Source: Pseudomonas sp. TH15
GTDB taxonomy: Bacteria; Pseudomonadota; Gammaproteobacteria; Pseudomonadales; Pseudomonadaceae
Reading direction: 5' to 3'
Length of the DNA: 64,000 bases
Assembly (NCBI RefSeq): GCF_016651105.1
Contig: NZ_JAEKEL010000001.1
Span: forward strand, 2,222,001 to 2,286,000
In this document: positions 47,510-56,306 of the stretch, piece by piece
How the letters are laid out: the number at the start of each line of letters is the position of its first letter
How positions within the stretch are numbered: the first letter of the stretch is position 1
Position numbers and translations under genes: made by a program
Notes under the pieces: model-generated
The model's database searches: none
Seen by the model: only the letters and a program-made list of their open reading frames with translations
Told to the model about the DNA's origin: nothing

Positions 47510-49219
47510 ATGCGCATCGAACCTCGCCTGTTGCCCGACACCCTGCCATTCCTCGGTGATCTGCCGCCACTGCTGACCCGCCTGTACGCGGCGCGTGGCG
47601 TGCAGAACGAGGCTGAACTGGACAAGAGCCTGGCGCGGCTGATTCCGTTCCAGCAGCTCAAAGGCATCGACGCGGCGGTGGATCTGCTGGTGACGGCACT
47701 GGAACAGCGTCAGCGGATTCTGATCGTCGGCGACTTCGACGCCGATGGCGCCACGGCCAGTACCGTCGGTGTGCTTGGCCTGCGACTGTTGGGCGCGGCT
47801 CACGTCGATTATCTGGTGCCGAACCGTTTCGAGTACGGCTACGGCCTGACCCCGGAAATCGTCGAAGTGGCGCTGACCCGCACGCCGCAACTGCTGATCA
47901 CCGTGGACAACGGCATCTCCAGCGTCGAAGGCGTGGCCGCGGCGAAAAAGGCCGGGCTCAAGGTATTGGTCACCGACCACCACTTGCCCGGCGATGAACT
48001 GCCGCTGGCCGATGCAATCGTTAACCCGAACCAGCCCGGTTGCGAGTTTCCGAGCAAGGCGCTGGCCGGTGTCGGGGTGATTTTCTACGTGCTGATGGCC
48101 CTGCGCGCGCGCTTGCGCAATCTGGGCTGGTACGAGAGCAAGCCGCAGCCGAACATCGGCGAGTTGCTGGACCTGGTAGCGCTGGGCAGCGTCGCCGACG
48201 TGGTGCCGCTGGACGCCAACAACCGGATTCTGGTGCATCAGGGGCTGGAACGGATTCGCGCCGGCCGCGCTCGGCCGGGGATCAAAGCGATCCTCGAAGT
48301 CGCCAAGCGTGACCATGCACGCATCACTTCAACAGATTTGGGTTTTATCGTCGGTCCGCGCCTGAACGCCGCCGGGCGTCTGGATGACATGAGCCTGGGC
48401 ATCGAATGCCTGCTCACCGCCGACGCCAATCTGGCCCGGGAAATGGCCGCGCAACTGGACGGCATGAACCAGGATCGCAAATCCATCGAGCAAGGCATGC
48501 AGCGTGAAGCGCTGGCGCAGCTCAAGGACTTGCCGGTGGAGTCGATGCCGTTTGGTCTGTGCCTGTTTGATGCGGAGTGGCACCAAGGGGTGATCGGCAT
48601 CCTCGCGTCGCGTATGAAAGAACGCTATTTCCGTCCGACGATTGCCTTTGCCGATGCCGGCGATGGCTTGCTCAAGGGCTCGGGACGTTCGGTTCAGGGC
48701 TTCCATATTCGCGACGCCTTGAGCGTGGTGGCGGCGCAGCATCCGAATCTGATCAGCAAATACGGCGGCCACGCGATGGCGGCGGGTTTGACGTTGCCGG
48801 AAGCGAATTTTCCGCTGTTCGCCGAGGCCTTTGACGCTGAAGTGCGTAGGCAACTTCGCGAAGAAGACCTGACCGGTCGCCTGCTGTCGGACGGCACGTT
48901 GGCGGTCGAAGAGTTTCACCTGGAACTGGCCCGCGCCCTGCGCCACGCCGGACCTTGGGGGCAGCACTTCCCTGAACCGCTGTTTCACGGGGTGTTCCAG
49001 TTAGTCGAGCAGCGGGTGGTCGGCGAGCGGCACCTCAAAGTGGTGCTGAAAAGTGAGTGTGGCTCGGTGAAACTGGATGGCATTGCCTTCGGGATTGACC
49101 GCGATATCTGGCCGAATCCGACCATCAAATGGGTGGAATTGGCCTACAAGCTCGACCTCAACGAGTTTCGTGGGAACGAGACGGTGCAGTTGATGATTGC
49201 CCACATCGAACCGCGTTGA
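47510..49219 (+). CDS. recJ: Single-strand 5'-3' exonuclease RecJ
   Basis: Degrades 5' strands in RecFOR recombination, mismatch and base-excision repair. The 569-residue DHH-family nuclease has the motifs ILIVGDFDADGATAS, VTVDNG (ITVDNGIS), TDHHLPG (motif III), and GLNAAGR-type (RLNAAGRLDDM) and GHAMAAG (GGHAMAAGLTL) in the DHHA1 domain, then an OB-fold C-terminus. Normal length. Confidence 0.97.
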   Translation: MRIEPRLLPDTLPFLGDLPPLLTRLYAARGVQNEAELDKSLARLIPFQQLKGIDAAVDLLVTALEQRQRILIVGDFDADGATASTVGVLGLRLLGAAHVDYLVPNRFEYGYGLTPEIVEVALTRTPQLLITVDNGISSVEGVAAAKKAGLKVLVTDHHLPGDELPLADAIVNPNQPGCEFPSKALAGVGVIFYVLMALRARLRNLGWYESKPQPNIGELLDLVALGSVADVVPLDANNRILVHQGLERIRAGRARPGIKAILEVAKRDHARITSTDLGFIVGPRLNAAGRLDDMSLGIECLLTADANLAREMAAQLDGMNQDRKSIEQGMQREALAQLKDLPVESMPFGLCLFDAEWHQGVIGILASRMKERYFRPTIAFADAGDGLLKGSGRSVQGFHIRDALSVVAAQHPNLISKYGGHAMAAGLTLPEANFPLFAEAFDAEVRRQLREEDLTGRLLSDGTLAVEEFHLELARALRHAGPWGQHFPEPLFHGVFQLVEQRVVGERHLKVVLKSECGSVKLDGIAFGIDRDIWPNPTIKWVELAYKLDLNEFRGNETVQLMIAHIEPR

Positions 49220-49224
49220 CGCCA

Positions 49225-49290
49225 TTCGCAAGCAGGCTCGCTCCCACAGGGATAGGCATTCCCGAATGTGGGAGCGAGCCTGTTCGCGAA
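49225..49290. repeat. Short REPIN after recJ
   Basis: ATTCGCAAGCAGGCTCGCTCC and GGAGCGAGCCTGTTCGCGAA, only about 20 bp apart. Confidence 0.85.
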
Positions 49291-49489
49291 AGCACCCTTT
49301 CACACGCTGAATCACTCTGAACCCTCCCTCATCCCCCGTTGTCGACTAGGCTCTAAGCACTGCTTGATTGGCCTTGTGACGTCTTGTCGAATTTTTTGCC
49401 CGCGGGGGCGGGTGCTGCACCTTTTCCTGTCACTCGTCGACTTTTCAAACAGAACCCTGGAGCCTGCCCACTGATTCGAGAGGTGCCCC

Positions 49490-50596
49490 ATGAGTCTGCT
49501 GCTTGAACCCTATACCCTTCGCCAATTGACCCTGCTCAATCGCATTGCCGTATCGCCGATGTGTCAGTACTCCAGCGTCGATGGCCTGGCCAATGACTGG
49601 CACCTGGTCCATCTCGGCAGCCGCGCGATTGGCGGGGCTGGTCTGATTTTTACCGAAGCCACGGCGGTGACTGCCGAGGGGCGCATCACCGCCGAGGACC
49701 TCGGCCTGTGGAATGACGAACAGATCGAACCGCTGCAACGCATCACCCGCTTTATTGCGGCCCAAGGTGCGATAGCTGGCATTCAACTGGCCCACGCCGG
49801 GCGCAAGGCCAGCACTCATCGGCCGTGGCTTGGCAAGCATGGCAGCCTCAAACCGGATGATGGCGGCTGGACTCCGGTCGGTCCTTCGCCGATTGCATTC
49901 GATCCACAACACACCGCGCCTAAACAACTGGATGAAGGGCAGATCGCTGAAGTCATTCAGGCGTTCGTCGAGGCGGCAAAACGCTCACTGACCGCCGGTT
50001 TCAAAGTGGTCGAGATCCACGCTGCTCACGGTTATCTGCTGCATCAATTTCTGTCGCCCCTGAGTAATCAGCGCCGTGATCAGTACGGTGGCTCGTTCGA
50101 AAATCGCATCCGGCTGGTGCTGCAGGTGACTGAAGCGGTCAGGGCGGTTTGGCCGGAGGAGTTGCCGTTGTTTGTGCGGGTATCAGCCACCGATTGGGTG
50201 GAAGATGGTTGGAATCCGGATGAAACCGTGGAGTTGGCGCGACGCCTCAAGGACTTGGGCGTGGACTTGATCGACGTGTCGTCGGGCGGTACGGCGGCCA
50301 ACGCGGAAATTCCGATAGGGCCGGGTTACCAAACCCGCTTCGCCGAACGGGTGCGCAAGGAGTCAGGTATCGCCACGGGCACGGTAGGAATGATTACCGA
50401 GCCGGCGCAGGCTGAGCACATTCTGCGGACCTGTCAGGCCGACATTATCTTCCTGGCTCGGGAGCTGCTGCGTGATCCGTACTGGCCGCTGCACGCCGAT
50501 GATGATTTGGGTGGGCGCAAGGCTGTTTGGCCGGCGCAGTATCAGCGGGCGACGCATCGGGATCAGCCGATTCATGAGTCGGATTTGCGCGACTGA
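49490..50596 (+). CDS. NADH:flavin oxidoreductase, Old Yellow Enzyme family (XenA/YqjM type)
   Basis: A 368-residue FMN-dependent TIM barrel that reduces activated C=C bonds with NAD(P)H. Class features are RIAVSPMCQYSSVDG (active-site Cys of the thermophilic-like class), IQLAHAGRKAS and VEIHAAHGYLLHQFLSPLSNQRRDQYGGSFENR. It is similar to XenA of P. putida. The 170 bp upstream contain a stretch of pyrimidine-rich sequence but no clear regulator site. Natural substrate unknown. Confidence 0.92.
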   Translation: MSLLLEPYTLRQLTLLNRIAVSPMCQYSSVDGLANDWHLVHLGSRAIGGAGLIFTEATAVTAEGRITAEDLGLWNDEQIEPLQRITRFIAAQGAIAGIQLAHAGRKASTHRPWLGKHGSLKPDDGGWTPVGPSPIAFDPQHTAPKQLDEGQIAEVIQAFVEAAKRSLTAGFKVVEIHAAHGYLLHQFLSPLSNQRRDQYGGSFENRIRLVLQVTEAVRAVWPEELPLFVRVSATDWVEDGWNPDETVELARRLKDLGVDLIDVSSGGTAANAEIPIGPGYQTRFAERVRKESGIATGTVGMITEPAQAEHILRTCQADIIFLARELLRDPYWPLHADDDLGGRKAVWPAQYQRATHRDQPIHESDLRD

Positions 50597-50616
50597 GTGA
50601 AGCTGTAGAAACAAAA

Positions 50617-50647
50617 AAAAGCCCCGGTCAGGTTGATCGGGGCTTTT
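50617..50647 (+). terminator. Intrinsic terminator after the oxidoreductase gene
   Basis: Perfect 10-bp arms AAAAGCCCCG / CGGGGCTTTT with an 11-nt loop. The symmetric A/T runs allow it to act on both strands. Confidence 0.92.
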
Positions 50648-50685
50648 GAGTTTCTATGCGGGGATTTTGGTTGTCTGTAAGGCCG

Positions 50686-50763
50686 TCTTCGCGAGCAAGC
50701 CCGCTCCCACAGTGGATTTGTGGTGTACACACAACCAATGTGGGAGCGGGCTTGCTCGCGAAG
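50686..50763. repeat. REPIN between the oxidoreductase and opgD genes
   Basis: Inverted pair TTCGCGAGCAAGCCCGCTCC and GGAGCGGGCTTGCTCGCGAA with a 40-bp centre containing GTGTACACAC. Confidence 0.9.
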
Positions 50764-50789
50764 GGGCCGGATCAGCCGACCCTTTACCC

Positions 50790-52415
50790 TCAGGTGTACT
50801 TACGCTTATCCGGCGCCGGCGGGAAATACTGGTACAACCAGGTTTCACTCAACGTCCGGTCATGGGTGCGAATAAACAACCGCAGTTCCACCGGTGCGAC
50901 GCTGTCATTAGTCGGGTACCAGTCAAACGTAATCCGGTAACCCTTGATGTCATCGAGCACCAGCACGTTGAAGTCCTTTACCTCGCCATTCGAGCAAGTG
51001 ACCACCGGTTCGATCGCTGCACCCTCCGGCAAGCGGTCCAGACCGCCGCCAGTGAAGTCCACGGCAAACCGGCGGGCCCAGACTTCCGGGTAGTGCTCGC
51101 CCGGCGCCCAGCCTTCAACGAAGCCGCCCATGCCCGAACGAGTCGCGTTGACCCGCGCCAGCGGCGTGCCGACCGGCGGCAGGGCGCTCCAGTAGAGCTT
51201 GTAGCCGTAATTCAGCGAATCACCGGCCGCTACAGGCTTCTTCGGCGTCCAGAACGCGACGATGTTATCCAGGGTCTCGCCGGTCGTAGGAATTTCCAGC
51301 AGATCGATAGAGCCTTCGCCCCACGCGGTTGTAGGTTCTACCCACAGGCTCGGGCGTTTGCTGTACCAGTCGACGGTGTCTTGATAGCTGGCGAACTCGT
51401 GATCGGTCTGCACCAGGCCGAAACCTTTCGGGTCGGTGTCGGCGAAGGCGTTGAACTGCAAGGTCGCCGGGTTGTTCAGCGGACGGCAGATCCACTCGCC
51501 GTTACCGCGCCACATGGCCAGTCGATCGGAGTCGTGGATTTGCGGGTGAATGGTGTCGCACATGCGCCGCTCGTGGGTGCCGCAGCTGAACATGCTGGTC
51601 ATCGGCGCGATGCCCAGTTGTTCGATGGCCGTGCGCGCGTTGATGTGCGCGTCGATGGCCATGACCACCTGATTGGCCTGGCAATCGATGTCGAAACGGT
51701 AGGCGCCGGTAGCGCTCGGCGAATCGAGCAGGGCGTAGACCACGAAGCGGGTGCTGTCCTTGTCCGGCGTCTCGAACCAGAATTTGGTGAAGTCCGGGAA
51801 TTCCTCACGTTTCTTGGCATAGGTATCGATTGCCAGACCGCGAGCCGACAGACCGTACTGGCCAGAGGCGTCTACAGCGCGGAAATAGCTGGCGCCGAGG
51901 AAGGACAGCACATCGTGCTTGTCCAGTTCCGGGGCCTTGAACAGCTTGAACCCGGAGAAGCCCAGGTCGCCGGTGAGCTGCTTGGTGTCGACCGTGGTTT
52001 TTTCATAGTTGAAGAGCGACGGGCGGAAATGCACTTCCCGCGCCTGACGTGTCTTGGGGTCGACGCTGTACATGCGCACGGGTTGCTTAAAGCCCATGCC
52101 GACATGGAAAAACTGCACATCCAGCTGACCGTTCAACTCGTTCCACAGCGAGTGCTTGCCGTCGTACTGAATCGCATTGAAGTTCTGCGGCGTCATGGTC
52201 GCCAGTGTCGGCGGCAGCACCTGCTTGGTGTCCTGATAGCGACTGGTGGCGAGCTGTTTGGCCTGGATCTTCAGTGCTTCGAAGTCGAACGCCTGCGCGT
52301 CGCCGTCAGCCGCGCCATTCCCGGCCCAGGCGCGTGCGGCCAAAAGGCCGGAGGCCGACAGACCAGTGTAGGCAGCGATGGCCATGGATGCTTTGAGCAA
52401 ATTCCTGCGGTGCAT
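50790..52415 (-). CDS. opgD: Osmoregulated periplasmic glucan biosynthesis protein OpgD
   Basis: Periplasmic protein shaping the backbone of osmoregulated periplasmic glucans. The 541-residue precursor has a twin-arginine signal (RRNLLKAS at residues 3-10, then [17 protein letters not shown]) and the MdoG/OpgD domain over the rest ([67 protein letters not shown]). OpgD uses Tat export while its relative OpgG uses Sec, which supports OpgD. Start ATG 52415; an upstream frame (52547) would bury the Tat motif. Confidence 0.94.
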   Translation of the reverse strand: MHRRNLLKASMAIAAYTGLSASGLLAARAWAGNGAADGDAQAFDFEALKIQAKQLATSRYQDTKQVLPPTLATMTPQNFNAIQYDGKHSLWNELNGQLDVQFFHVGMGFKQPVRMYSVDPKTRQAREVHFRPSLFNYEKTTVDTKQLTGDLGFSGFKLFKAPELDKHDVLSFLGASYFRAVDASGQYGLSARGLAIDTYAKKREEFPDFTKFWFETPDKDSTRFVVYALLDSPSATGAYRFDIDCQANQVVMAIDAHINARTAIEQLGIAPMTSMFSCGTHERRMCDTIHPQIHDSDRLAMWRGNGEWICRPLNNPATLQFNAFADTDPKGFGLVQTDHEFASYQDTVDWYSKRPSLWVEPTTAWGEGSIDLLEIPTTGETLDNIVAFWTPKKPVAAGDSLNYGYKLYWSALPPVGTPLARVNATRSGMGGFVEGWAPGEHYPEVWARRFAVDFTGGGLDRLPEGAAIEPVVTCSNGEVKDFNVLVLDDIKGYRITFDWYPTNDSVAPVELRLFIRTHDRTLSETWLYQYFPPAPDKRKYT

Positions 52416-52817
52416 AAGTACAACCTGTCGTGAACAATCCCGCGCCGTTCCTGGCACTGCTGGATCAAAAATGGAGGTTCGGACATGCCTTCGGCCAAAC
52501 GCAACGGACTTTAAACAGATGCCAAATAGCTTAAACCGTTCGCTCACAATGCAAAATTCGTTGATTCATTGCGTGAGTGTGTCAATGAAACAAGACATGT
52601 CGGTTAAAAATCTGACAGGACGTTCTGATTTACACGGCATATCTGCTTTTCTCGACTAATTACTCTAAAAATCGCTTTTCAGCGCCGAATTAATTTCTAT
52701 TCTATGAGCATGACCGGCGCGACCCATTTAGCCGGCAGGGCACACGGCGCTGCTGTAAGGGGCAGGACGATGTGGTGTTTAAGCAATTCTTTGCAGTATT
52801 AGAGAAGGACATCGTCC
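52416..52817. other. AT-rich intergenic region upstream of opgD and the small basic protein gene
   Basis: About 400 bp between divergent genes, visibly richer in A/T than its surroundings (52510-52710). It should hold the promoters of both. TATTCT near 52698 is a possible -10 for the rightward gene, without a convincing -35. I see no gene or repeat in it. Confidence 0.4.
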
Positions 52818-53003
52818 ATGGCAAAAATACAAGGCATCACCGACATGTTGGGCATCTTTCCCTGCCTCGGCAGCGGCCGCAGAAAACGTCGGCTCAGCTC
52901 TGACGAACTGAAACTGGTGGAGCGCTATCGAGAGCTTTCGGAGAGTGACCGGATTGCGATGCGCTATCTGGTGGATGCGATGCGGAGTGTTTCGCGGTTT
53001 TAG
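52818..53003 (+). CDS. Small basic protein, 61 aa, unknown function
   Basis: A 61-residue protein with a hydrophobic start (ITDMLGIFPCLG), a basic patch (SGRRKRRLSS) and a C-terminal amphipathic helix (DELKLVERYRELSESDRIAMRYLVDAMRSVSRF). AGAAGGAC lies upstream of the ATG. Similar short proteins occur in Pseudomonas to my recollection, but no function is known. Not a transcription factor by any motif seen. Confidence 0.6.
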   Translation: MAKIQGITDMLGIFPCLGSGRRKRRLSSDELKLVERYRELSESDRIAMRYLVDAMRSVSRF

Positions 53004-53073
53004 CGCTGGGGTAGGTACCGTGAAAGCCAATTGGCTTTTACGGTGGCGAGATGAATCAAATTGCGGAGTAAAC

Positions 53074-53112
53074 CTGTGGCGAGGGAGCAAGCTTCCTCGC
53101 CACAGTTTTTTT
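53074..53112 (+). terminator. REP-like terminator hairpin
   Basis: Arms CTGTGGCGAGG / CCTCGCCACAG followed by seven T. The REP-derived stem plus U-run makes a good intrinsic terminator for the 61-aa gene. The following 270 bp before the phosphoribosyltransferase gene contain no gene that I can support. Confidence 0.85.
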
Positions 53113-53383
53113 GTTCAACCCTGCCGCTGATTTCGCTGCCAAGAAAAAGCCTATCGGCAGGTCACGTAAGACGCCAAGTCGGTTCTGTCGATACCTTCTG
53201 TAGGAAAGAGGATTTGTTTGCGAAGGCCATATCTGTAGGAAATGCCTGTTTTTGCATTGGCGCCAGCGAGACCAACCCTAACCAGTGATTTTTCCGCTAT
53301 TTATTTGAATCTTGCGCATCGCTGCAGATGCTCGGCCCGTGGTTTCAGGGCTCAAAGGATTGTTATGAATAAAGGAGAATTCA

Positions 53384-53965
53384 ATGAAGGTGTCTCTCAA
53401 GCAGATCAACGGCCCTTGGGATCAGGGCTGGGTGCTGGACAAACACATGGTAAGTAGTACCTTTCTTGGCAACGATGATCGCGGATACCCATGCTTCGAT
53501 AATCAGCGCACTGAGATTGGCGAGGCTACCTACCAGCTCAAATACCAGAAGGATTGGACTCAGGTCAGCCCACTTGCTCAGGCGTTAGCGACAAATGTGT
53601 TCCCAAAACTGAATCAGGTCGGGTTCGTGGTGCCCATGCCCGCTTCAAATATTCGTCAGCGACAACCGGTAACTGAGGTTGCCCTAGCGTTGGGACGAAT
53701 TATCGGGCGGCCGGTTTACTCGGATCTGCTTCGAAAAGCGACCACGGGAAAGTCGCTGAAGGATTTGCATTCCAAAGCCGACAAGGTTGCGGCGATTGGA
53801 GACAGTTTCAGCGTCAATGATGAAATCACCACCGATGTGCGCTGGAATGTTTTGGTTGTAGATGATTTGTTTGATAGCGGGGCGTCGATGGACGCGGCCT
53901 GCGCTGTTTTGCGTAAATATCCGAAGGTAGGGAAAATTTACGTCGCAGCGCTAACTTGGAAGTGA
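53384..53965 (+). CDS. ComF-like phosphoribosyltransferase
   Basis: A 193-residue cytoplasmic protein of the type I PRTase fold. The PRPP-binding loop VLVVDDLFDSGASM is at residues 156-169, and the hydrophobic strand with FVVPMPASNIRQRQP (82-96) matches the ComF-type arrangement. The first 60 residues are unusual (two aromatic-rich strands, no zinc cysteines of the ComF kind). AGGAGA precedes the ATG. Base composition is clearly lower in G+C than neighbours. The SLOG gene starts 5 bp after the stop, so the two form an operon. Substrate unknown. Confidence 0.8.
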   Translation: MKVSLKQINGPWDQGWVLDKHMVSSTFLGNDDRGYPCFDNQRTEIGEATYQLKYQKDWTQVSPLAQALATNVFPKLNQVGFVVPMPASNIRQRQPVTEVALALGRIIGRPVYSDLLRKATTGKSLKDLHSKADKVAAIGDSFSVNDEITTDVRWNVLVVDDLFDSGASMDAACAVLRKYPKVGKIYVAALTWK

Positions 53966-53970
53966 ACTCA

Positions 53971-54528
53971 ATGACGACTGTATTTATTGCCGGCTCTATC
54001 AACATCAAGAACCTTGATCCGAAGGTTAAAGAGCGCATCAATAATATCGTGGAGTCTGAGTTTGAGGTGGTGGTGGGGGATGCAGGGGGTGCCGATACCT
54101 CTATTCAGGAGTACCTGCTGAGTCTCGAACGATCCAAAACCACGGTGTTCTGCAGCGGGACGGCACCGAGAAATAACCTAGGGAAATGGCCCGCGAGGAC
54201 CGTCGATTCCAAACATGCCAAAGGGTCGAGAGCCTTCTTCACCGAGAAAGACGTCGTCATGGCCGAAGCAGCCGACTACGGTTTGATGATCTGGGATGCA
54301 AAGAGCACCGGTACGCTCAGCAACGTCATTGAACTGTTGTCGAGGAAGAAAAAGTCGCTTGTTTTCGTCAACAAGGAAAAGGAATTCAAAGTCGTCGGAG
54401 ACGTCAGTCAGTTGGAAGAGTTGATTGCATTCATGTCCGATCACGCCAAGCAAAAAGCCAACGAAAAAATCAAACTGTTCGACCGTATTTCCTTGCTGAA
54501 ACACGATCAGGCAGAGCTTTCTTTTTGA
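53971..54528 (+). CDS. SLOG-fold (DUF2493/YspA-like) nucleotide-binding protein
   Basis: A 185-residue Rossmann-like protein. The strand VFIAGSINI (4-12), the loop VVVGDAGGADTSIQEYL (33-49), a second strand TTVFCSGTAPR (57-67) and MAEAADYGLMIWDAKSTGT (97-115) follow the pattern of the SLOG (SMF/DprA-LOG) superfamily, which binds or cleaves nucleotides. A charged tail (about 150-185) is extra. The fold and partner gene suggest nucleotide salvage or signalling. An in-frame ATG at 53956 overlaps the upstream gene, but 53971 is preferred for its position before the first strand. Confidence 0.75.
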   Translation: MTTVFIAGSINIKNLDPKVKERINNIVESEFEVVVGDAGGADTSIQEYLLSLERSKTTVFCSGTAPRNNLGKWPARTVDSKHAKGSRAFFTEKDVVMAEAADYGLMIWDAKSTGTLSNVIELLSRKKKSLVFVNKEKEFKVVGDVSQLEELIAFMSDHAKQKANEKIKLFDRISLLKHDQAELSF

Positions 54529-54548
54529 TGGTTTTTCTCGGCTGCCCT

Positions 54549-54577
54549 GAATCCCGGCACCTTGTCGGTGCCGGGAT
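54549..54577. terminator. Hairpin between convergent genes
   Basis: ATCCCGGCACC / GGTGCCGGGAT with a 5-nt loop, between the SLOG gene and the permease stop. It lacks a strong U-run on either side, so efficiency as a terminator is uncertain. Confidence 0.6.
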
Positions 54578-54586
54578 CAAACACTC

Positions 54587-56071
54587 TTACCGACTAACCT
54601 TCCAGGCATCCCCCGCAGGCGCAGTCCCATGGTCATACGGCTTGGCCAGCCACATGTAGAGCAACCCCAACCCAATCACGATCGCCGTACTCAGCACCAT
54701 CGCGTAGTTGATGTACCAAGCCGCATCCGGCGTACGCGGCCAGGCCATGTTGATGATCGCGCCGACACCGTAGATCAACGCACCAATGTTCACCGGCAAA
54801 CCCCACGCGCCGAGGGTGAATTTGCCGCTTGGTTTCCAGCCTTTCATCCGTGCGTACAGCGCTGCCAGGACGATCATCTGGAATGCCAGATAGATGCCGA
54901 TGGCCGCGAAGCTGACGATGGTCGCTACGGCGTCTTGCAGGAAAAATCCGAGGGCGATGATTACCGCTGGCAGGACGCCGGACACAAACAGCGCCGCAAC
55001 CGGCACCTGGGTTGTAGGGGAAATCTTCTTCAGCAGTGTGCTGCCGATGACCATTTCATCCCGAGCGTAGGAATACAGCAGACGACTCGCTGCCGCTTGC
55101 AGGCTGATGACGCAGGAGATGAAGGAAATCATCACCACGCCCATCACTACTTTCGAGCCGACTGGGCCGAAGGCGTTGTTGAGGATGGTGGTGACCGGGT
55201 CTTTGTCGGTGCCGTTGATCACCGCTTGCATGTCCGGCACGGCGAGGATCAGCGCCAGGCAAGCGAACATCGCCGAGATGCCGCCGATGTAGATGGTCAT
55301 GCGCATGGCAATCGGGATTTGCTTGCTCGGGTTCGGGGTTTCTTCGGCCACATCGCCGCAGGCCTCGAAGCCGTAGTACAGGAACATCCCGGCCAGCGAG
55401 GCGGTGAGGAAGGCCGGCAGGTATGAGCCGTCGATGCGGATGTCGAAGGTGTTGAATAACACGCTGATCGGTTGATGACGCTCGAAGACCAGCAGGTAGA
55501 CGCCGACGATGACCGCGCCGATCAGCTCACAGAGGAAACCGAACATGGCGATCCGCGCCAGCACTTTGGTGCCGCTGAGGTTGACCAGGGTGGCGAACAG
55601 CGTCAGGAACAACGCGATGATGATGTTGGTGTTGTTGCTCGGTTCAAAACCCATCATCGCGGCCAGGTACGGACCGGCACCGACCGCCACGGCGGCGATG
55701 GTGACGCACAGGGCGATGGAGTAGATCCAGCCGACCATCCACGCCCATTTTTTGCCGACCAAGCGGCGCGCCCACGGGTAGACGCCGCCGGAAATCGGGA
55801 ATTGCGAAACCACTTCACCGAAGATCAGGCACACCAGCAACTGGCCGCAACCGACCAGCAAATAGGCCCAGAACATCGGCGGCCCGCCTGCGGCCAGGCA
55901 CAGGCCGAACAGGGTATAAACCCCTACAACCGGCGAGAGGTAAGTGAAGCCCAGGGCGAAGTTTTCCCACAGGCTCATGCTGCGATTGAAATTCGAGGTG
56001 TAGCCCAGCTTGCGTAGCTGCTCGGCATCGCTGTCGGCAACGGCTGCGGAGAGATCGGGTGATGCACTCAT
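54587..56071 (-). CDS. APC-superfamily amino acid/amine permease
   Basis: A 494-residue inner-membrane carrier with about twelve membrane segments. It carries the APC pattern SMSLWENFALGFTYLSPVVGVYTLF at the N-terminus, FPISGGVYPWARRLVG and FEACGDVAEETPNPSKQIPIAM. It resembles permeases for GABA, choline or polyamines. It lies 235 bp downstream of patD on the same strand, fitting uptake of an amine or of GABA. Substrate unproven. Confidence 0.85.
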   Translation of the reverse strand: MSASPDLSAAVADSDAEQLRKLGYTSNFNRSMSLWENFALGFTYLSPVVGVYTLFGLCLAAGGPPMFWAYLLVGCGQLLVCLIFGEVVSQFPISGGVYPWARRLVGKKWAWMVGWIYSIALCVTIAAVAVGAGPYLAAMMGFEPSNNTNIIIALFLTLFATLVNLSGTKVLARIAMFGFLCELIGAVIVGVYLLVFERHQPISVLFNTFDIRIDGSYLPAFLTASLAGMFLYYGFEACGDVAEETPNPSKQIPIAMRMTIYIGGISAMFACLALILAVPDMQAVINGTDKDPVTTILNNAFGPVGSKVVMGVVMISFISCVISLQAAASRLLYSYARDEMVIGSTLLKKISPTTQVPVAALFVSGVLPAVIIALGFFLQDAVATIVSFAAIGIYLAFQMIVLAALYARMKGWKPSGKFTLGAWGLPVNIGALIYGVGAIINMAWPRTPDAAWYINYAMVLSTAIVIGLGLLYMWLAKPYDHGTAPAGDAWKVSR

Positions 56072-56229
56072 GGTCTGTTAGCTCCGGAAAATCGGCAGAT
56101 TTCGGATGTCCGAAACCGTGACGGGGCCTTGGAGGCGCCGCCCGGGTCGGTGGTTATTGTTTTGGCTTGGTTGGGGTGGAACCTGGGTGGTGCTTAGTGC
56201 CGGTTTCTTCCCTGAGATTGCGGTGACGC

Positions 56230-56296
56230 CTTCGCGAGCAAGCCCGCTCCCACAGGGGAATGCGGTTGAATGTGGGAGCGGGCTTGCTCGCGAAGC
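56230..56296. repeat. Short REPIN between patD and the permease gene
   Basis: TTCGCGAGCAAGCCCGCTCC and GGAGCGGGCTTGCTCGCGAA about 25 bp apart, ending 10 bp after the patD stop. Confidence 0.9.
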
Positions 56297-56306
56297 TTTT
56301 AAGCTT

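Noticed and set aside
53242..53457. 71-codon frame upstream of and overlapping the phosphoribosyltransferase gene
   Set aside because: The alternative frame is not supported by family similarity, and the ribosome site AGGAGA serves ATG 53384.
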